From NCBI RefSeq assembly GCF_026262505.1, contig NC_067204.1:1893797-1957796 (forward strand): a stretch of DNA of 64,000 nucleotides, read 5' to 3'. Below, piece after piece: positions 37,397 through 48,310 of the stretch. The notes beneath the pieces were generated by a model. The model saw only the letters and a program-made list of their open reading frames with translations. It made no database searches and was not told the DNA's origin. The stretch is from Trichomonas vaginalis G3. Its lineage: Eukaryota; Parabasalia; Trichomonadida; Trichomonadidae. A program made the translations under genes and the position numbers. The first letter of the stretch is position 1. Every line of letters begins with the position of its first letter.

Positions 37397-37528
37397 TTAC
37401 GAGTACATATACTGAACATTTGCAGGCATTGGTTCATCTTCATATTCTCTGTACTTTTCTGCCACGTCAAATAAATAAATGACACAATGGAAAAAACCTA
37501 AAACAAGTAGTCCTATTTCAAACCACAT
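37397..37528 (-). CDS. Small membrane protein, 43 aa
   Basis: 'MWFEIGLLVLGFFHCVIYLF' is one hydrophobic segment, followed by an acidic tail 'EYEDEPMP'. It overlaps the end of the methyltransferase gene by 16 nt, so it is probably expressed with it. The element C copy (about 50732-50877) is similar. Confidence 0.45.
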   Translation of the reverse strand: MWFEIGLLVLGFFHCVIYLFDVAEKYREYEDEPMPANVQYMYS

Positions 37529-38331
37529 TTACTTACTAATAAAATTTCTTTGTTATGACACTTTCTCCGGTTTATAGGACCTCTCTCATATTCTATCTTG
37601 TCATATCTAAACTCATAGTCATGTATGTCCTCTAACCATCTCATAACGGTTTCCAAACCACTTTTATCGGATGTAAAGTAAAAGCATGGATGGTTATGTA
37701 TAACGTCTAAAGTTTCTAAAGAGTCTCTCAAAGTCCAGTCTACTTGGTATTGAAAATCCCATGTGTTATAGAACGGTGGGTCCACTATAAAGAAAACATT
37801 TTCCTTGTCTTTATATTTTTCATACAACTCTGTCCAATAACATCTCACAAACTCTATACCCTCAATATATTTTTCTATGTCCTCTTTGAAAACATTTGTA
37901 TAGTTAAGATATAAAACTTTTGACATAAGTGTTTCAATGTCATGAACTCTTATAGCACCACTATATAATAGTCTAGCAGATATACTATCCCAGTCTATAT
38001 ATTCTGCTTTTTTCAAAACCTCTCTCACAATATTTTTCTTATCTAATGGTATACGTTCCATCTTACCTATAGGTATCTTTTCTTTTAACTCTTTCAATAT
38101 ATTGTTTGTGTCTGGTATATGTTTGAGACGGTCCATATAGTTGTCGAAGTCATTGCATATAATCTTTGAGTCTGGGAATATTGTATGGCACAAATGGGAT
38201 ATATAGAAACTTCCACCGAACAAATCTACAAATGTTAGACCATTCGGTAGTTTCTTAAGTTCTCTCAATATAATATCTTTACATCTACTCTTATTTCCAA
38301 AGAACGGTAACGGTGGTTTTGTAAAATTCAT
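37513..38331 (-). CDS. D12-class DNA N6-adenine methyltransferase, 272 aa
   Basis: The frame looks whole and shows the Dam/D12 order: 'PPLPFFGNKSRCKDII' (SAM-binding FxGNK), 'LTFVDLFGGSFYISH' (motif I), then 'VFFIVDPPFYNTW' (catalytic DPPF) in the C-terminal half. The target-recognition region lies between. T. vaginalis is known to use 6mA, and published work places several of its adenine methyltransferase genes in Maverick elements. It could mark element DNA or change host chromatin. The start has 'tatataataataaaaatg' upstream. A broken copy opens element C. Confidence 0.88.
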   Translation of the reverse strand: MNFTKPPLPFFGNKSRCKDIILRELKKLPNGLTFVDLFGGSFYISHLCHTIFPDSKIICNDFDNYMDRLKHIPDTNNILKELKEKIPIGKMERIPLDKKNIVREVLKKAEYIDWDSISARLLYSGAIRVHDIETLMSKVLYLNYTNVFKEDIEKYIEGIEFVRCYWTELYEKYKDKENVFFIVDPPFYNTWDFQYQVDWTLRDSLETLDVIHNHPCFYFTSDKSGLETVMRWLEDIHDYEFRYDKIEYERGPINRRKCHNKEILLVSKCGLK

Positions 38332-38541
38332 TTATATATAATAATAAAAATGTTTTTACCCGAAAAGTGACAGAAAAGTGACAAAACATGAAAACATATA
38401 TAATTTGTGAAAAGCGACACATTATATAATGTTTTCGACCCAGAAGAAGGCTTCTTCCCAGAAGCAATGGAGGAAGAAGAAGAGTCCTCCGAATTCACAC
38501 CAGAAGACTAACAATTTTCCGAATAAAAACTTCATTTATAC
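38332..38541. other. End-proximal region with a short acidic coding-like stretch
   Basis: About 200 nt between the methyltransferase start and the right end. 38451-38511 reads as an acidic peptide ('PEEGFFPEAMEEEEESSEF') without a clear start. The same stretch is in element C at about 49760-49830. It may be the end of a lost gene. Confidence 0.3.
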
Positions 38542-38588
38542 TAAACATCTTCGGGGCTAGAGGGCACGAAGTGCCTGGAAGCCCCACT
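38542..38588 (-). repeat. Terminal inverted repeat of element B, right, with nested hairpin
   Basis: Inverted copy of 13692-13738. The inner hairpin is GGCAC-GAA-GTGCC instead of GGCGC/GCGCC: both stem strands differ together, so pairing is kept. Confidence 0.8.
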
Positions 38589-38804
38589 GCCTTTTTTAAA
38601 ATCTCTCCATTTTTATAAATTTAATAATAGAAGTTGATCTATATCGAAAGAGCGTTTTATCTATTAAGTTTTTGGCTTTTGCCTTCAAATCATTAATATA
38701 ATTTTTTTCAAAAAAATTGTTTTATTTAAAATAAACAAATTTTATCAAATAACTAGTATTTTTAAATTATCTTTTGAAAAATTGAAAAATTTACAAATTA
38801 AAAA
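38589..38804. other. AT-rich flank of element B
   Basis: No feature seen beyond poly-A/T runs; probably host flank and 5' region of the 38805 ORF. Confidence 0.4.
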
Positions 38805-39050
38805 ATGGAAGACATCTTGGTTCGTCTCGAAAACCCAGAAGATCTTAAAACTTTTCAACTCCCAACTGTTCCCGCCGATCAGGTTCTCAACGTAATTGAA
38901 GAAAAATATCAAGAATACATTAATAATCCAAATGTAACTCTCGAAGATACGGCAAAAACACTTTCAATAGGAAAAGAACGTTTGAAAAAAATTTTCGTAC
39001 TACTCGGCTATCCAATAAAAGAAAGAGGAAGACCAAAGAAAAATTTTTAA
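38805..39050 (+). CDS. Small HTH-like protein with AT-hook-like end, 81 aa
   Basis: 'MEDILVRLENPEDLKTFQLP' begins the protein. 'LEDTAKTLSIGKERLKKIFV' resembles a helix-turn-helix, and the end 'KERGRPKKNF' carries a GRP core like an AT-hook. It could be a host DNA-binding protein or the N-terminus of a transposase. Its last codons are inside the first copy of the 125-bp tandem repeat, so the natural 3' end may have been lost. Confidence 0.5.
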   Translation: MEDILVRLENPEDLKTFQLPTVPADQVLNVIEEKYQEYINNPNVTLEDTAKTLSIGKERLKKIFVLLGYPIKERGRPKKNF

Positions 39051-39381
39051 TTAAATCCGAACAATCTTACATATGCAGCTGAAGCACACTCACAAATTAC
39101 TCTCAATATCCACTCAAATCATACAAAGTTTTGTCGAATAGTTTGATATAAAGACAAAAAATTTACAATTTTTAATTAAATCCGAACAATCTTACATATG
39201 CAGCTGAAGCACACTCACAAATTACTCTCAATATCCACTCAAATCATACAAAGTTTTGTCGAATAGTTTGATATAAAGACAAAAAATTTACAATTTTTAA
39301 TTAAATCCGAACAATCTTACATATGCAGCTGAAGCACACTCACAAATTACTCTCAATATCCACTCAAATCATACAAAGTTT
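39044..39381. repeat. 125-bp tandem repeat, 2.7 copies
   Basis: Units start at 39044, 39169 and 39294, with exact 125-bp steps and nearly identical sequence; the third stops at about 39381. The first unit includes the stop codon of the 38805 ORF. Confidence 0.85.
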
Positions 39382-39610
39382 TATATTTTCATTTTATTGT
39401 TTCTTAATAAAGAATTTACTTTAATATTCTTAATTATTTTCTTTTTTATATTTAATTTTTGATATCTATTTTAAAAAACTTATAGTAGTAGGGTAGGGTG
39501 GGTTTTGTGACATTTTTTGTAAACGTAAGAATTCATACAATATTGAACGATTTTGTATCATTATTTTTAACATTAATTTTAAACATAATTTATTTTTTAT
39601 TCTTACATAA

Positions 39611-40360
39611 ATGACCCAACAAGTAAAACCAGATAAAATAGATTATCGAATTTTAGAGGATGGTGTTATCATTTGTGATACAGCAACAAAGAAAGCAAAA
39701 GCATTGGGAATTATTAAGAAGAAAAATACTTTATTCGTGGCTGAAGTAAAGGGTCACATTGATGAAAAATACATTAATGATTACATAAACTTTTTACCGA
39801 TAATAAGAAACTTAGATATTATCACAGATGAAAAAACAATTGGCAGTTTTATGTATAATTACATGAAATCAAACAATCTACCAGTTGACCAGAAACAGAG
39901 AAAATTAACTCAGTTAGCATCAACACACAACCAATATCAACCATTTTCTTCTTATTATCTTTGGTATCTAATCGACAGATTTCATTTTATCATTGATGAC
40001 ATTCAATCAATTTTAACATTTACTAAAAACACTTGTTTTAATGAATTTGCGAACAAATTTATGAACGAAAGACAAAAGGCTGAATTAGAAGGAAATAAAG
40101 GAAAAAGTTTATTTTGCAAGATTTCACTTAATGGATCATATGGTTACGATGCAATGAATACACAAAATTACGCAAAGACTAAAATAATGAATGCACAGAA
40201 GGCACGCGTTGCATGTATGTCAAATAAGTTTAAAAACATAAGAGAAATAGGAGAGGATACATATCAAGTGATGCTTAAAGATAGATTTTATAGATGTGAT
40301 ACATGTTTACAAGAGGCATTCTTCACTTTAGATAATGCTAAATACTGGTATTTGGTTTAA
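39611..40360 (+). pseudogene. Family B DNA polymerase fragment, third lineage
   Basis: A 249-codon fragment with motif B 'FCKISLNGSYGYDAMN' and flanking 'MNERQKAELEGNKGKS', typical of protein-primed polymerases. Neither the N-terminal region nor motifs A and C are complete. The motif spelling differs from elements A and B. From 39666 onward the sequence is mirrored at 48311-49005. Confidence 0.7.
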
Positions 40361-40439
40361 CAACGTTTATTTTTTGTTGAACATTTCCACTTTCATTTAT
40401 TTCATCCTCCTTTGTTTCATTTATTTTTAAAATCGGTTT

Positions 40440-41040
40440 CATCGAAACTAAACGTACATGTTTTGTCATGATTTCTTCATCGTACATGTTTTGTCATGAT
40501 TTCTTCATCGTAATGAACGTGAATGAATTTGTCATGATTTCATCGTCAATGAATTTGTCAAACATGAACGTGAATGGTTTGTCATGATTTCATCGTCAAT
40601 GAATTTGTCATGATTTCATCGTCAATGAATTTGTCAAACATGAACGTGAATGGTTTCGTCATGATTTCATCGTCAATGAATTTGTCATGATTTCATCGTC
40701 AATGAATTTGTCATGATTTCATCGTCAATGAATTTGTCATGATTTCATCGTCAATGAATTTGTCATGATTTCATCGTCAATGGTTTCGTCATGGTTTCAT
40801 CGTCAATGAATTTGTCAAACATGAACGTATATGGTTTCGTCATGATTTCATCGTCAATGAATTTGTCAAACATGAACGTATATGGTTTCGTCATGATTTC
40901 ATCGTACATGTTTTGTCATGATTTCTTCATCGTACATGTTTTGTCGAAACTTCATCGTATATGTTTTGTCGAAACTTCTTCATCGTAAATGGTTTCGTCA
41001 TGGTTTCATCGTCAATGAATTTGTCAAAACTTCATCGTAA
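40440..41040. repeat. 26-bp minisatellite, left arm
   Basis: Many copies of a unit around TCGTCAATGAATTTGTCATG ATTTCA, with variants (ATGTTTTGTC, CATGAACGTGAATGG). No coding sequence supported. It is mirrored at 47635-48215. Confidence 0.8.
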
Positions 41041-41070
41041 TGAGCGTAAATGATCCAAAAATAATGTTTA

Positions 41071-41116
41071 TGTTAGAATGTTAGATCTCACCTCTTTTCT
41101 CACCTCATTTCTACCC
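41071..41116. promoter_or_regulatory. Hybrid half-site array 5
   Basis: TGTTA at 41071 and 41079, GATC at 41084, TCACC at 41088 and 41100, and a variant at 41112. Spacings are 8, core, 12, 12. The left half uses the TGTTA spelling and the right half the TCACC spelling, so it is a chimera of the two array types. Confidence 0.65.
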
Positions 41117-41245
41117 TCATGAATTTTCGTACGGAATCTCTTCTCTCGGTTTTCCGAGGGAAGCAATCATATGAGGAAATTCTTCTAAAAGTTCTTTTGT
41201 CTGTTGGTTTTCAAACCAATGATATGCTTGCTTTGTAGAACGAAG
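41117..41245 (-). pseudogene. KilA-N gene fragment, left arm
   Basis: 42 residues from 'LRSTKQAYHWFENQQTKELL' to 'REEIPYENS' match the KilA-N gene of element A almost exactly. Only this slice is present. Mirrored at 47425-47553. Confidence 0.75.
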
Positions 41246-41491
41246 AGTATTATAAGGCGTTTTGTGAAGAATATAGCAACCGTCGGAATTCAGACGGTTG
41301 GTTTTTATACAAAATTCACACAGGAAATTCTTGAGTTTTGGTTGAAAGAATACGGTCAAGCCAAAAGTGGCTCGACCTCAAAACAAACATTTTATGAGCT
41401 TAATAAGGCATTTATGAATGAATTCAAAGGTATTTGCATACATCCTGACCTCGTTCATTTTGTTGCTGAATTCAGCAAAAATAAAGTTTAG
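41246..41491 (+). pseudogene. Helical ORF fragment, left arm
   Basis: A coding-like stretch ending 'ICIHPDLVHFVAEFSKNKV', with 'LEFWLKEYGQAKSGSTSKQ' before it. It resembles the C-terminal end of an unknown helical protein; no start of its own is convincing. Its last codons include 'gaattcagcaaaaataaag', a sequence also found after arrays 2 and 3 in element A. Confidence 0.4.
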
Positions 41492-41579
41492 GGTAGAGGG
41501 TTTTTAGGTATCACTACGTCACCAGGTCACCAGGTTAATTAACTTCTCTTAAAATTACTGACAACATGACATTTAGACA

Positions 41580-44500
41580 ACAACATCATGGGTTATTCAA
41601 TAATTAATTATTTTTGAAGAACTGAAGGTGTCACCAGGTCACCATGTGTCAACAGGTAATTTAACTTCTCTGAAAAAATGAGACAACATGACATTTTGAC
41701 AACATCATGGGAAATAAATGTTTACGTACATGTTTTGTCGAAACTTCTTCGTAATGAGTGTAAATGAACCAAAAATAATGTTTACGTTCATGTTTGACAA
41801 CATCATGGGTTATTCAATAATTAATTATTTTGAAGAACTGAAGGTGTCACCAGGTCACCATGTGTCACCAGGTCATTTCACTTCTCTGAAAAAATGAGAC
41901 AACATGACATTTTGACAACATCATGGGAAATAAATGTTTACGTACATGTTTGTCGAAACTTCTTCGTAATGAGTGTAAATGAACCAAAATAATGTTTACG
42001 TTCATGTTTGACAACATCATGGGTTATTCAATAATTAATTATTTTTGAAGAACTGAAGGTGTCACCAGGTCACCATGTGTCACCAGGTCATTTCACTTCT
42101 CTGAAAAAATGAGACAACATGAATTTTGACAACATCATGGGAAATAAATGTTTACGTACATGTTTTGTCGAAACTTCTTCGTAATGAGTGTAAATGAACC
42201 AAAAATAATGTTTACGTTCATGTTTGACAACATCATGGTTATTCAATAATTAATTATTTTTGAAGAACTGAAGGTGTCACCAGGTCACCATGTGTCACCG
42301 GTCATTTCACTTCTCTGAAAAAATGAGACAACATGACATTTTGACAACATCATGGGAAATAAATGTTTACGTACATGTTTTTGTTCGAAACTTCTTCGTA
42401 ATGAGTGTAAATGAACCAAAAATAATGTTTACGTTCATGTTTGACAACATCATGGGTTATTCAATAATTAATTATTTTTGAAGAACTGAAGTGTCACCAG
42501 GTCACCATGTGTCACCAGGTCATTTCACTTCTCTGAAAAAATGAGACAACATGACATTTTTGACAACATCATGGGAAATAAATGTTTACGTACATGTTTT
42601 GTCGAAACTTCTTCGTAATGAGTGTAAATGAACCAAAAATAATGTTTACGTTCATGTTTGACAACATCATGGGTTATTCAATAATTAATTATTTTTGAAG
42701 AACTGAAGGTGTCACCAGGTCACCATGTGTCACCAGGTCATTTCACTTCTCTGAAAAAATGAGACAACATGACATTTTGACAACATCATGGGAAATAAAT
42801 GTTTACGTACATGTTTTGTCGAAACTTCTTCGTAATGAGTGTAAATGAACCAAAAATAATGTTTACGTTCATGTTTGACAACATCATGGGTTATTCAATA
42901 ATTAATTATTTTTGAAGAACTGAAGGTGTCACAGGTCACCATGTGTCACCAGGTCATTTCACTTCTCTGAAAAAATGAGACAACATGACATTTTGACAAC
43001 ATCATGGGAAATAAATGTTTACGTACATGTTTTGTCGAAACTTCTTCGTAATGAGTGTAAATGAACCAAAAATAATGTTTACGTTCATGTTTGACAACAT
43101 CATGGGTTATTCAATAATTAATTATTTTTGAAGAACTGAAGGTGTCACCAGGTCACCATGTGTCACCAGGTCATTTCACTTCTCTGAAAAAATGAGACAA
43201 CATGACATTTTGACAACATCATGGGAAATAAATGTTTACGTACATGTTTTGTCGAAACTTCTTCGTAATGAGTGTAAATGAACCAAAAATAATGTTTACG
43301 TTCATGTTTGACAACATCATGGGTTATTCAATAATTAATTATTTTTGAAGAACTGAAGGTGTCACCAGGTCACCATGTGTCACCAGGTCATTTCACTTCT
43401 CTGAAAAAATGAGACAACATGACATTTTGACAACATCATGGGAAATAAATGTTTACGTACATGTTTTGTCGAAACTTCTTCGTAATGAGTGTAAATGAAC
43501 CAAAAATAATGTTTACGTTCATGTTTGACAACATCATGGGTTATTCAATAATTAATTATTTTTGAAGAACTGAAGGTGTCACCAGGTCACCATGTGTCAC
43601 CAGGTCATTTCACTTCTCTGAAAAAATGAGACAACATGACATTTTGACAACATCATGGGAAATAAATGTTTACGTACATGTTTTGTCGAAACTTCTTCGT
43701 AATGAGTGTAAATGAACCAAAAATAATGTTTACGTTCATGTTTGACAACATCATGGGTTATTCAATAATTAATTATTTTTGAAGAACTGAAGGTGTCACC
43801 AGGTCACCATGTGTCACCAGGTCATTTCACTTCTCTGAAAAAATGAGACAACATGACATTTTGACAACATCATGGGAAATAAATGTTTACGTACATGTTT
43901 TGTCGAAACTTCTTCGTAATGAGTGTAAATGAACCAAAAATAATGTTTACGTTCATGTTTGACAACATCATGGGTTATTCAATAATTAATTATTTTTGAA
44001 GAACTGAAGGTGTCACCAGGTCACCATGTGTCACCAGGTCATTTCACTTCTCTGAAAAAATGAGACAACATGACATTTTGACAACATCATGGAAATAAAT
44101 GTTTACGTACATGTTTTGTCGAAACTTCTTCGTAATGAGTGTAAATGAACCAAAAATAATGTTTACGTTCATGTTTGACAACATCATGGGTTATTCAATA
44201 ATTAATTATTTTTGAAGAACTGAAGGTGTCACCAGGTCACCATGTGTCACCAGGTCATTTCACTTCTCTGAAAAAATGAGACAACATGACATTTTGACAA
44301 CATCATGGGAAATAAATGTTTACGTACATGTTTTGTCGAAACTTCTTCGTAATGAGTGTAAATGAACCAAAAATAATGTTTACGTTCATGTTTGACAACA
44401 TCATGGGTTATTCAATAATTAATTATTTTGAAGAACTGAAGGTGTCACCAGGTCACCATGTGTCACCAGGTCATTTCACTTCTCTGAAAAAATGAGACAA

Positions 44501-44950
44501 CATGACATTTTGACAACATCATGGGAAATAAATGTTTACGTACATGTTTTGTCGAAACTTCTTCGTAATGAGTGTAAATGAACCAAAAATAATGTTTACG
44601 TTCATGTTTGACAACATCATGGGTTATTCAATAATTAATTATTTTTGAAGAACTGAAGGTGTCACCAGGTCATTTCACTTCTCTGAAAAAATGAGACAAC
44701 ATGACATTTTGACAACATCATGGGAAATAAATGTTTACGTACATGTTTTGTCGAAACTTCTTCGTAATGAGTGTAAATGAACCAAAAATAATGTTTACGT
44801 TCATGTTTGACAACATCATGGGTTATTCAATAATACTTTATTTTTGAAGAACTGAAGGTGTCACCAGGTCACCATGTGTCACCAGGTCATTTCACTTCTC
44901 TGATGAGACAACATGACATTTTGACAACATCATGGGAAATAAATGTTTAC
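41580..44950. repeat. 217-bp tandem array, left arm, about 16 copies
   Basis: Steps of 216-217 bp through the array (for example 43101, 43318, 43535, 43752). Each unit contains GGTGTCACCAGGTCACCATG, a TTGACAACATCATGGG copy pair and 'ttcaataattaattattt'. Units are nearly identical, with small indels. No gene. Confidence 0.88.
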
Positions 44951-45212
44951 GTACATGTTTTGTCGAAACTTCTTCGTATATGTTTTGTCAAACATGAACG
45001 TAAATGTTTTGTCATGATTTCTTCATCGTAATGAGTGTAAATGTTTTGTCAAACATGAGCGTAAATGTTTTGTCAAGACTTCTTCGTATATGTTTTGTCA
45101 TGATTTAATCGTATATGTTTTGTCAAGACTTCTTCGTACATGTTTTGTCATGACTTCTTCATCGTACATGTTTTGTCAAACATGAGCGTAAATGATCCAA
45201 AAATAATGTTTA

Positions 45213-45258
45213 TGTTAGAATGTTAGATCTAACACCTTTTCTAACATGTTTTCTAACA
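45213..45258. promoter_or_regulatory. TGTTA-type half-site array 6, left of centre
   Basis: TGTTA at 45213 and 45221, palindrome TGTTAGATCTAACA at 45221-45234, TAACA at 45242 and 45254. Spacings 8, core, 12, 12, as in array 1. Confidence 0.7.
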
Positions 45259-45291
45259 TGGAGGATTTCATTAGATATACACATTCTTCCT

Positions 45292-45426
45292 CCATTTCAT
45301 TCTATACACAATTTACATCATAGACGATTTAATAGATATAATACTTTACTGTTTCATCTGATATAAACATTATTTGTTGAAAGTATCCAAAAAATATTTG
45401 ATGGACTTTAACTAAAACAATGTTTA
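45292..45426. other. Unique centre of the palindrome
   Basis: About 135 nt of AT-rich DNA not repeated in either arm. It includes 'atagacgatttaatagatat'. No gene or hairpin recognised. It is the joint between the two arms. Confidence 0.6.
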
Positions 45427-45459
45427 GGGAAGAATGTGTATATCTAATGAAATCCTCCA

Positions 45460-45505
45460 TGTTAGAAAACATGTTAGAAAAGGTGTTAGATCTAACATTC
45501 TAACA
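45460..45505. promoter_or_regulatory. TGTTA-type half-site array 7, right of centre
   Basis: Mirror copy of array 6: TGTTA at 45460, 45472 and 45484, GATC at 45489, TAACA at 45493 and 45501. Spacings 12, 12, core, 8. Confidence 0.7.
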
Positions 45506-45754
45506 TAAACATTATTTTTGGATCATTTACGCTCATGTTTGACAAAACATGTACGATGAAGAAGTCATGACAAAACATGTACGAAGAAGTCTTGACAAAA
45601 CATATACGATTAAATCATGACAAAACATATACGAAGAAGTCTTGACAAAACATTTACGCTCATGTTTGACAAAACATTTACACTCATTACGATGAAGAAA
45701 TCATGACAAAACATTTACGTTCATGTTTGACAAAACATATACGAAGAAGTTTCG

Positions 45755-47110
45755 ACAAAACATGTACGTAAACATTTATTTCCCATGATGTTGTCAAAAT
45801 GTCATGTTGTCTCATTTTTTCAGAGAAGTGAAATGACCTGGTGACACATGGTGACCTGGTGACACCTTCAGTTCTTCAAAAATAAAGTATTATTGAATAA
45901 CCCGAAGCATTAATGATAACATTAACAATAACATCATATTTCCCACTATGTTGTCAAAATGTCATGTTGTCACATTTTTTCAGAGAAGTTAAATGACCTG
46001 GTGACACATGGTGACCTGGTGACACCTTCAGTTCTTCAAAAATAAAGTATTATTGAATAACCCGAAGCATTAATGATAACATTAACAATAACATCATATT
46101 TCCCACTATGTTGTCAAAATGTCATGTTGTCTCATTTTTTCAGAGAAGTTAAATTACCTGGTGACACATGGTGACCTGGTGACACCTTCAGTTCTTCAAA
46201 AATAAAGTATTATTGAATAACCCGAAGCATTAATGATAACATTAACAATAACATCATATTTCCCACTATGTTGTCAAAATGTCATGTTGTCACATTTTTT
46301 CAGAGAAGTTAAATGACCTGGTGACACATGGTGACCTGGTGACACCTTCAGTTCTTCAAAAATAAAGTATTATTGAATAACCCGAAGCATTAATGATAAC
46401 ATTAACAATAACATCATATTTCCCACTATGTTGTCAAAATGTCATGTTGTCACATTTTTTCAGAGAAGTTAAATTACCTGGTGACACATGGTGACCTGGT
46501 GACACCTTCAGTTCTTCAAAAATAAAGTATTATTGAATAACCCGAAGCATTAATGATAACATTAACAATAACATCATATTTCCCACTATGTTGTCAAAAT
46601 GTCATGTTGTCACATTTTTTCAGAGAAGTTAAATGACCTGGTGACACATGGTGACCTGGTGACACCTTCAGTTCTTCAAAAATAAAGTATTATTGAATAA
46701 CCCGAAGCATTAATGATAACATTAACAATAACATCATATTTCCCACTATGTTGTCAAAATGTCATGTTGTCTCATTTTTTCAGAGAAGTTAAATTACCTG
46801 GTGACACATGGTGACCTGGTGACACCTTCAGTTCTTCAAAAATAATTAATTATTGAATAACCCATGATGTTGTCAAACATGAACGTAAACATTATTTTTG
46901 GTTCATTTACACTCATTACGAAGAAGTTTCGACAAAACATGTACGTAAACATTTATTTCCCATGATGTTGTCAAAATGTCATGTTGTCTCATTTTTTCAG
47001 AGAAGTGAAATGACCTGGTGACACATGGTGACCTGGTGACACCTTCAGTTCTTCAAAAATAATTAATTATTGAATAACCCATGATGTTGTTGTCTAAATG
47101 TCATGTTGTC
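45755..47110. repeat. Tandem array, right arm, with a 160-bp unit
   Basis: It holds six copies with exact 160-bp steps (45901, 46061, 46221, 46381, 46541, 46701), flanked by 217-type units. The 160-bp unit keeps the GGTGAC/CATGTTGTC core but has 'cccgaagcattaatgataac' in place of part of the 217-bp unit. The left arm has no such unit. Confidence 0.85.
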
Positions 47111-47178
47111 AGTAATTTTAAGAGAAGTTAATTAACCTGGTGACCTGGTGACGTAGTGACACCTAAAAACCCTCTACC

Positions 47179-47424
47179 CTAAACTTTATTTTTGCTGAAT
47201 TCAGCAACAAAATGAACGAGGTCAGGATGTATGCAAATACCTTTGAATTCATTCATAAATGCCTTATTAAGCTCATAAAATGTTTGTTTTGAGGTCGAGC
47301 CACTTTTGGCTTGACCGTATTCTTTCAACCAAAACTCAAGAATTTCCTGTGTGAATTTTGTATAAAAACCAACCGTCTGAATTCCGACGGTTGCTATATT
47401 CTTCACAAAACGCCTTATAATACT
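47179..47424 (-). pseudogene. Helical ORF fragment, right arm
   Basis: Mirror of 41246-41491, identical in translation. Confidence 0.4.
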
Positions 47425-47553
47425 CTTCGTTCTACAAAGCAAGCATATCATTGGTTTGAAAACCAACAGACAAAAGAACTTTTAGAAGAATTTCCTCATA
47501 TGATTGCTTCCCTCGGAAAACCGAGAGAAGAGATTCCGTACGAAAATTCATGA
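47425..47553 (+). pseudogene. KilA-N gene fragment, right arm
   Basis: Mirror of 41117-41245, identical in translation, ending 'REEIPYENS'. Confidence 0.75.
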
Positions 47554-47599
47554 GGGTAGAAATGAGGTGAGAAAAGAGGTGAGATCTAACATTCTAACA
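47554..47599. promoter_or_regulatory. Hybrid half-site array 8
   Basis: Mirror of array 5: GGGTA at 47554, GGTGA at 47566 and 47578, GATC at 47583, TAACA at 47587 and 47595. Spacings 12, 12, core, 8. Confidence 0.65.
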
Positions 47600-47634
47600 T
47601 AAACATTATTTTTGGATCATTTACGCTCATTACG

Positions 47635-48215
47635 ATGAAGTTTTGACAAATTCATTGACGATGAAACCATGACGAAACCATTTACGATGAAGAAGTTTCG
47701 ACAAAACATATACGATGAAGTTTCGACAAAACATGTACGATGAAGAAATCATGACAAAAACATGTACGATGAAATCATGACGAAACCATATACGTTCATG
47801 TTTGACAAATTCATTGACGATGAAACCATGACGAAACCATTGACGATGAAATCATGACAAATTCATTGACGATGAAATCATGACAAATTCATTGACGATG
47901 AAATCATGACAAATTCATTGACGATGAAATCATGACGAAACCATTCACGTTCATGTTTGACAAATTCATTGACGATGAAATCATGACAAATTCATTGACG
48001 ATGAAATCATGACGAAACCATTCACGTTCATGTTTGACAAATTCATTGACGATGAAATCATGACAAATTCATTGACGATGAAATCATGACAAACCATTCA
48101 CGTTCATGTTTGACAAATTCATTGACGATGAAATCATGACAAATTCATTCACGTTCATTACGATGAAGAAATCATGACAAAACATGTACGATGAAGAAAT
48201 CATGACAAAACATGT
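47635..48215. repeat. 26-bp minisatellite, right arm
   Basis: Inverted copy of 40440-41040 with a slightly different order of variants. Confidence 0.8.
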
Positions 48216-48310
48216 ACGTTTAGTTTCGATGAAACCGATTTTAAAAATAAATGAAACAAAGGAGGATGAAATAAATGAAAGTGGAAATGTTCAACAAAAA
48301 ATAAACGTTG

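Larger units (their letters stand above)
13692..38588. mobile_element. Polinton/Maverick element B, full length (24.9 kb)
   Basis: It is bounded by inverted ends that both read AGTGGGGCTTCCAGGC. It contains the full Polinton kit: major capsid (18626), packaging ATPase (24400), family B polymerase (30148, reverse) and integrase (33523), with accessory helicase, KilA-N, HNH-like, tail-fibre and adenine methylase genes. The ends begin with AG and finish with CT, as known for Polintons. Poly-A/T tracts flank both ends and I could not settle a 6-bp target duplication. It is structurally complete but broken, with roughly a dozen breaks. Close copies C and D show recent activity of the family. Confidence 0.9.

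Noticed and set aside
13680-38600. A clear 6-bp target duplication at element B
   Set aside because: Both flanks are poly-A/T tracts, so any match there is not informative.
40440-41040. Open frame translating the minisatellite (40791-40988 and similar)
   Set aside because: It only reads tandem repeat units; no start context, no homologue and no conservation between arms beyond the repeat itself.
41580-47110. CRISPR-like array
   Set aside because: The units are long (160 and 217 bp) and contiguous, with no short repeat alternating with unique spacers, in a eukaryotic repeat region.
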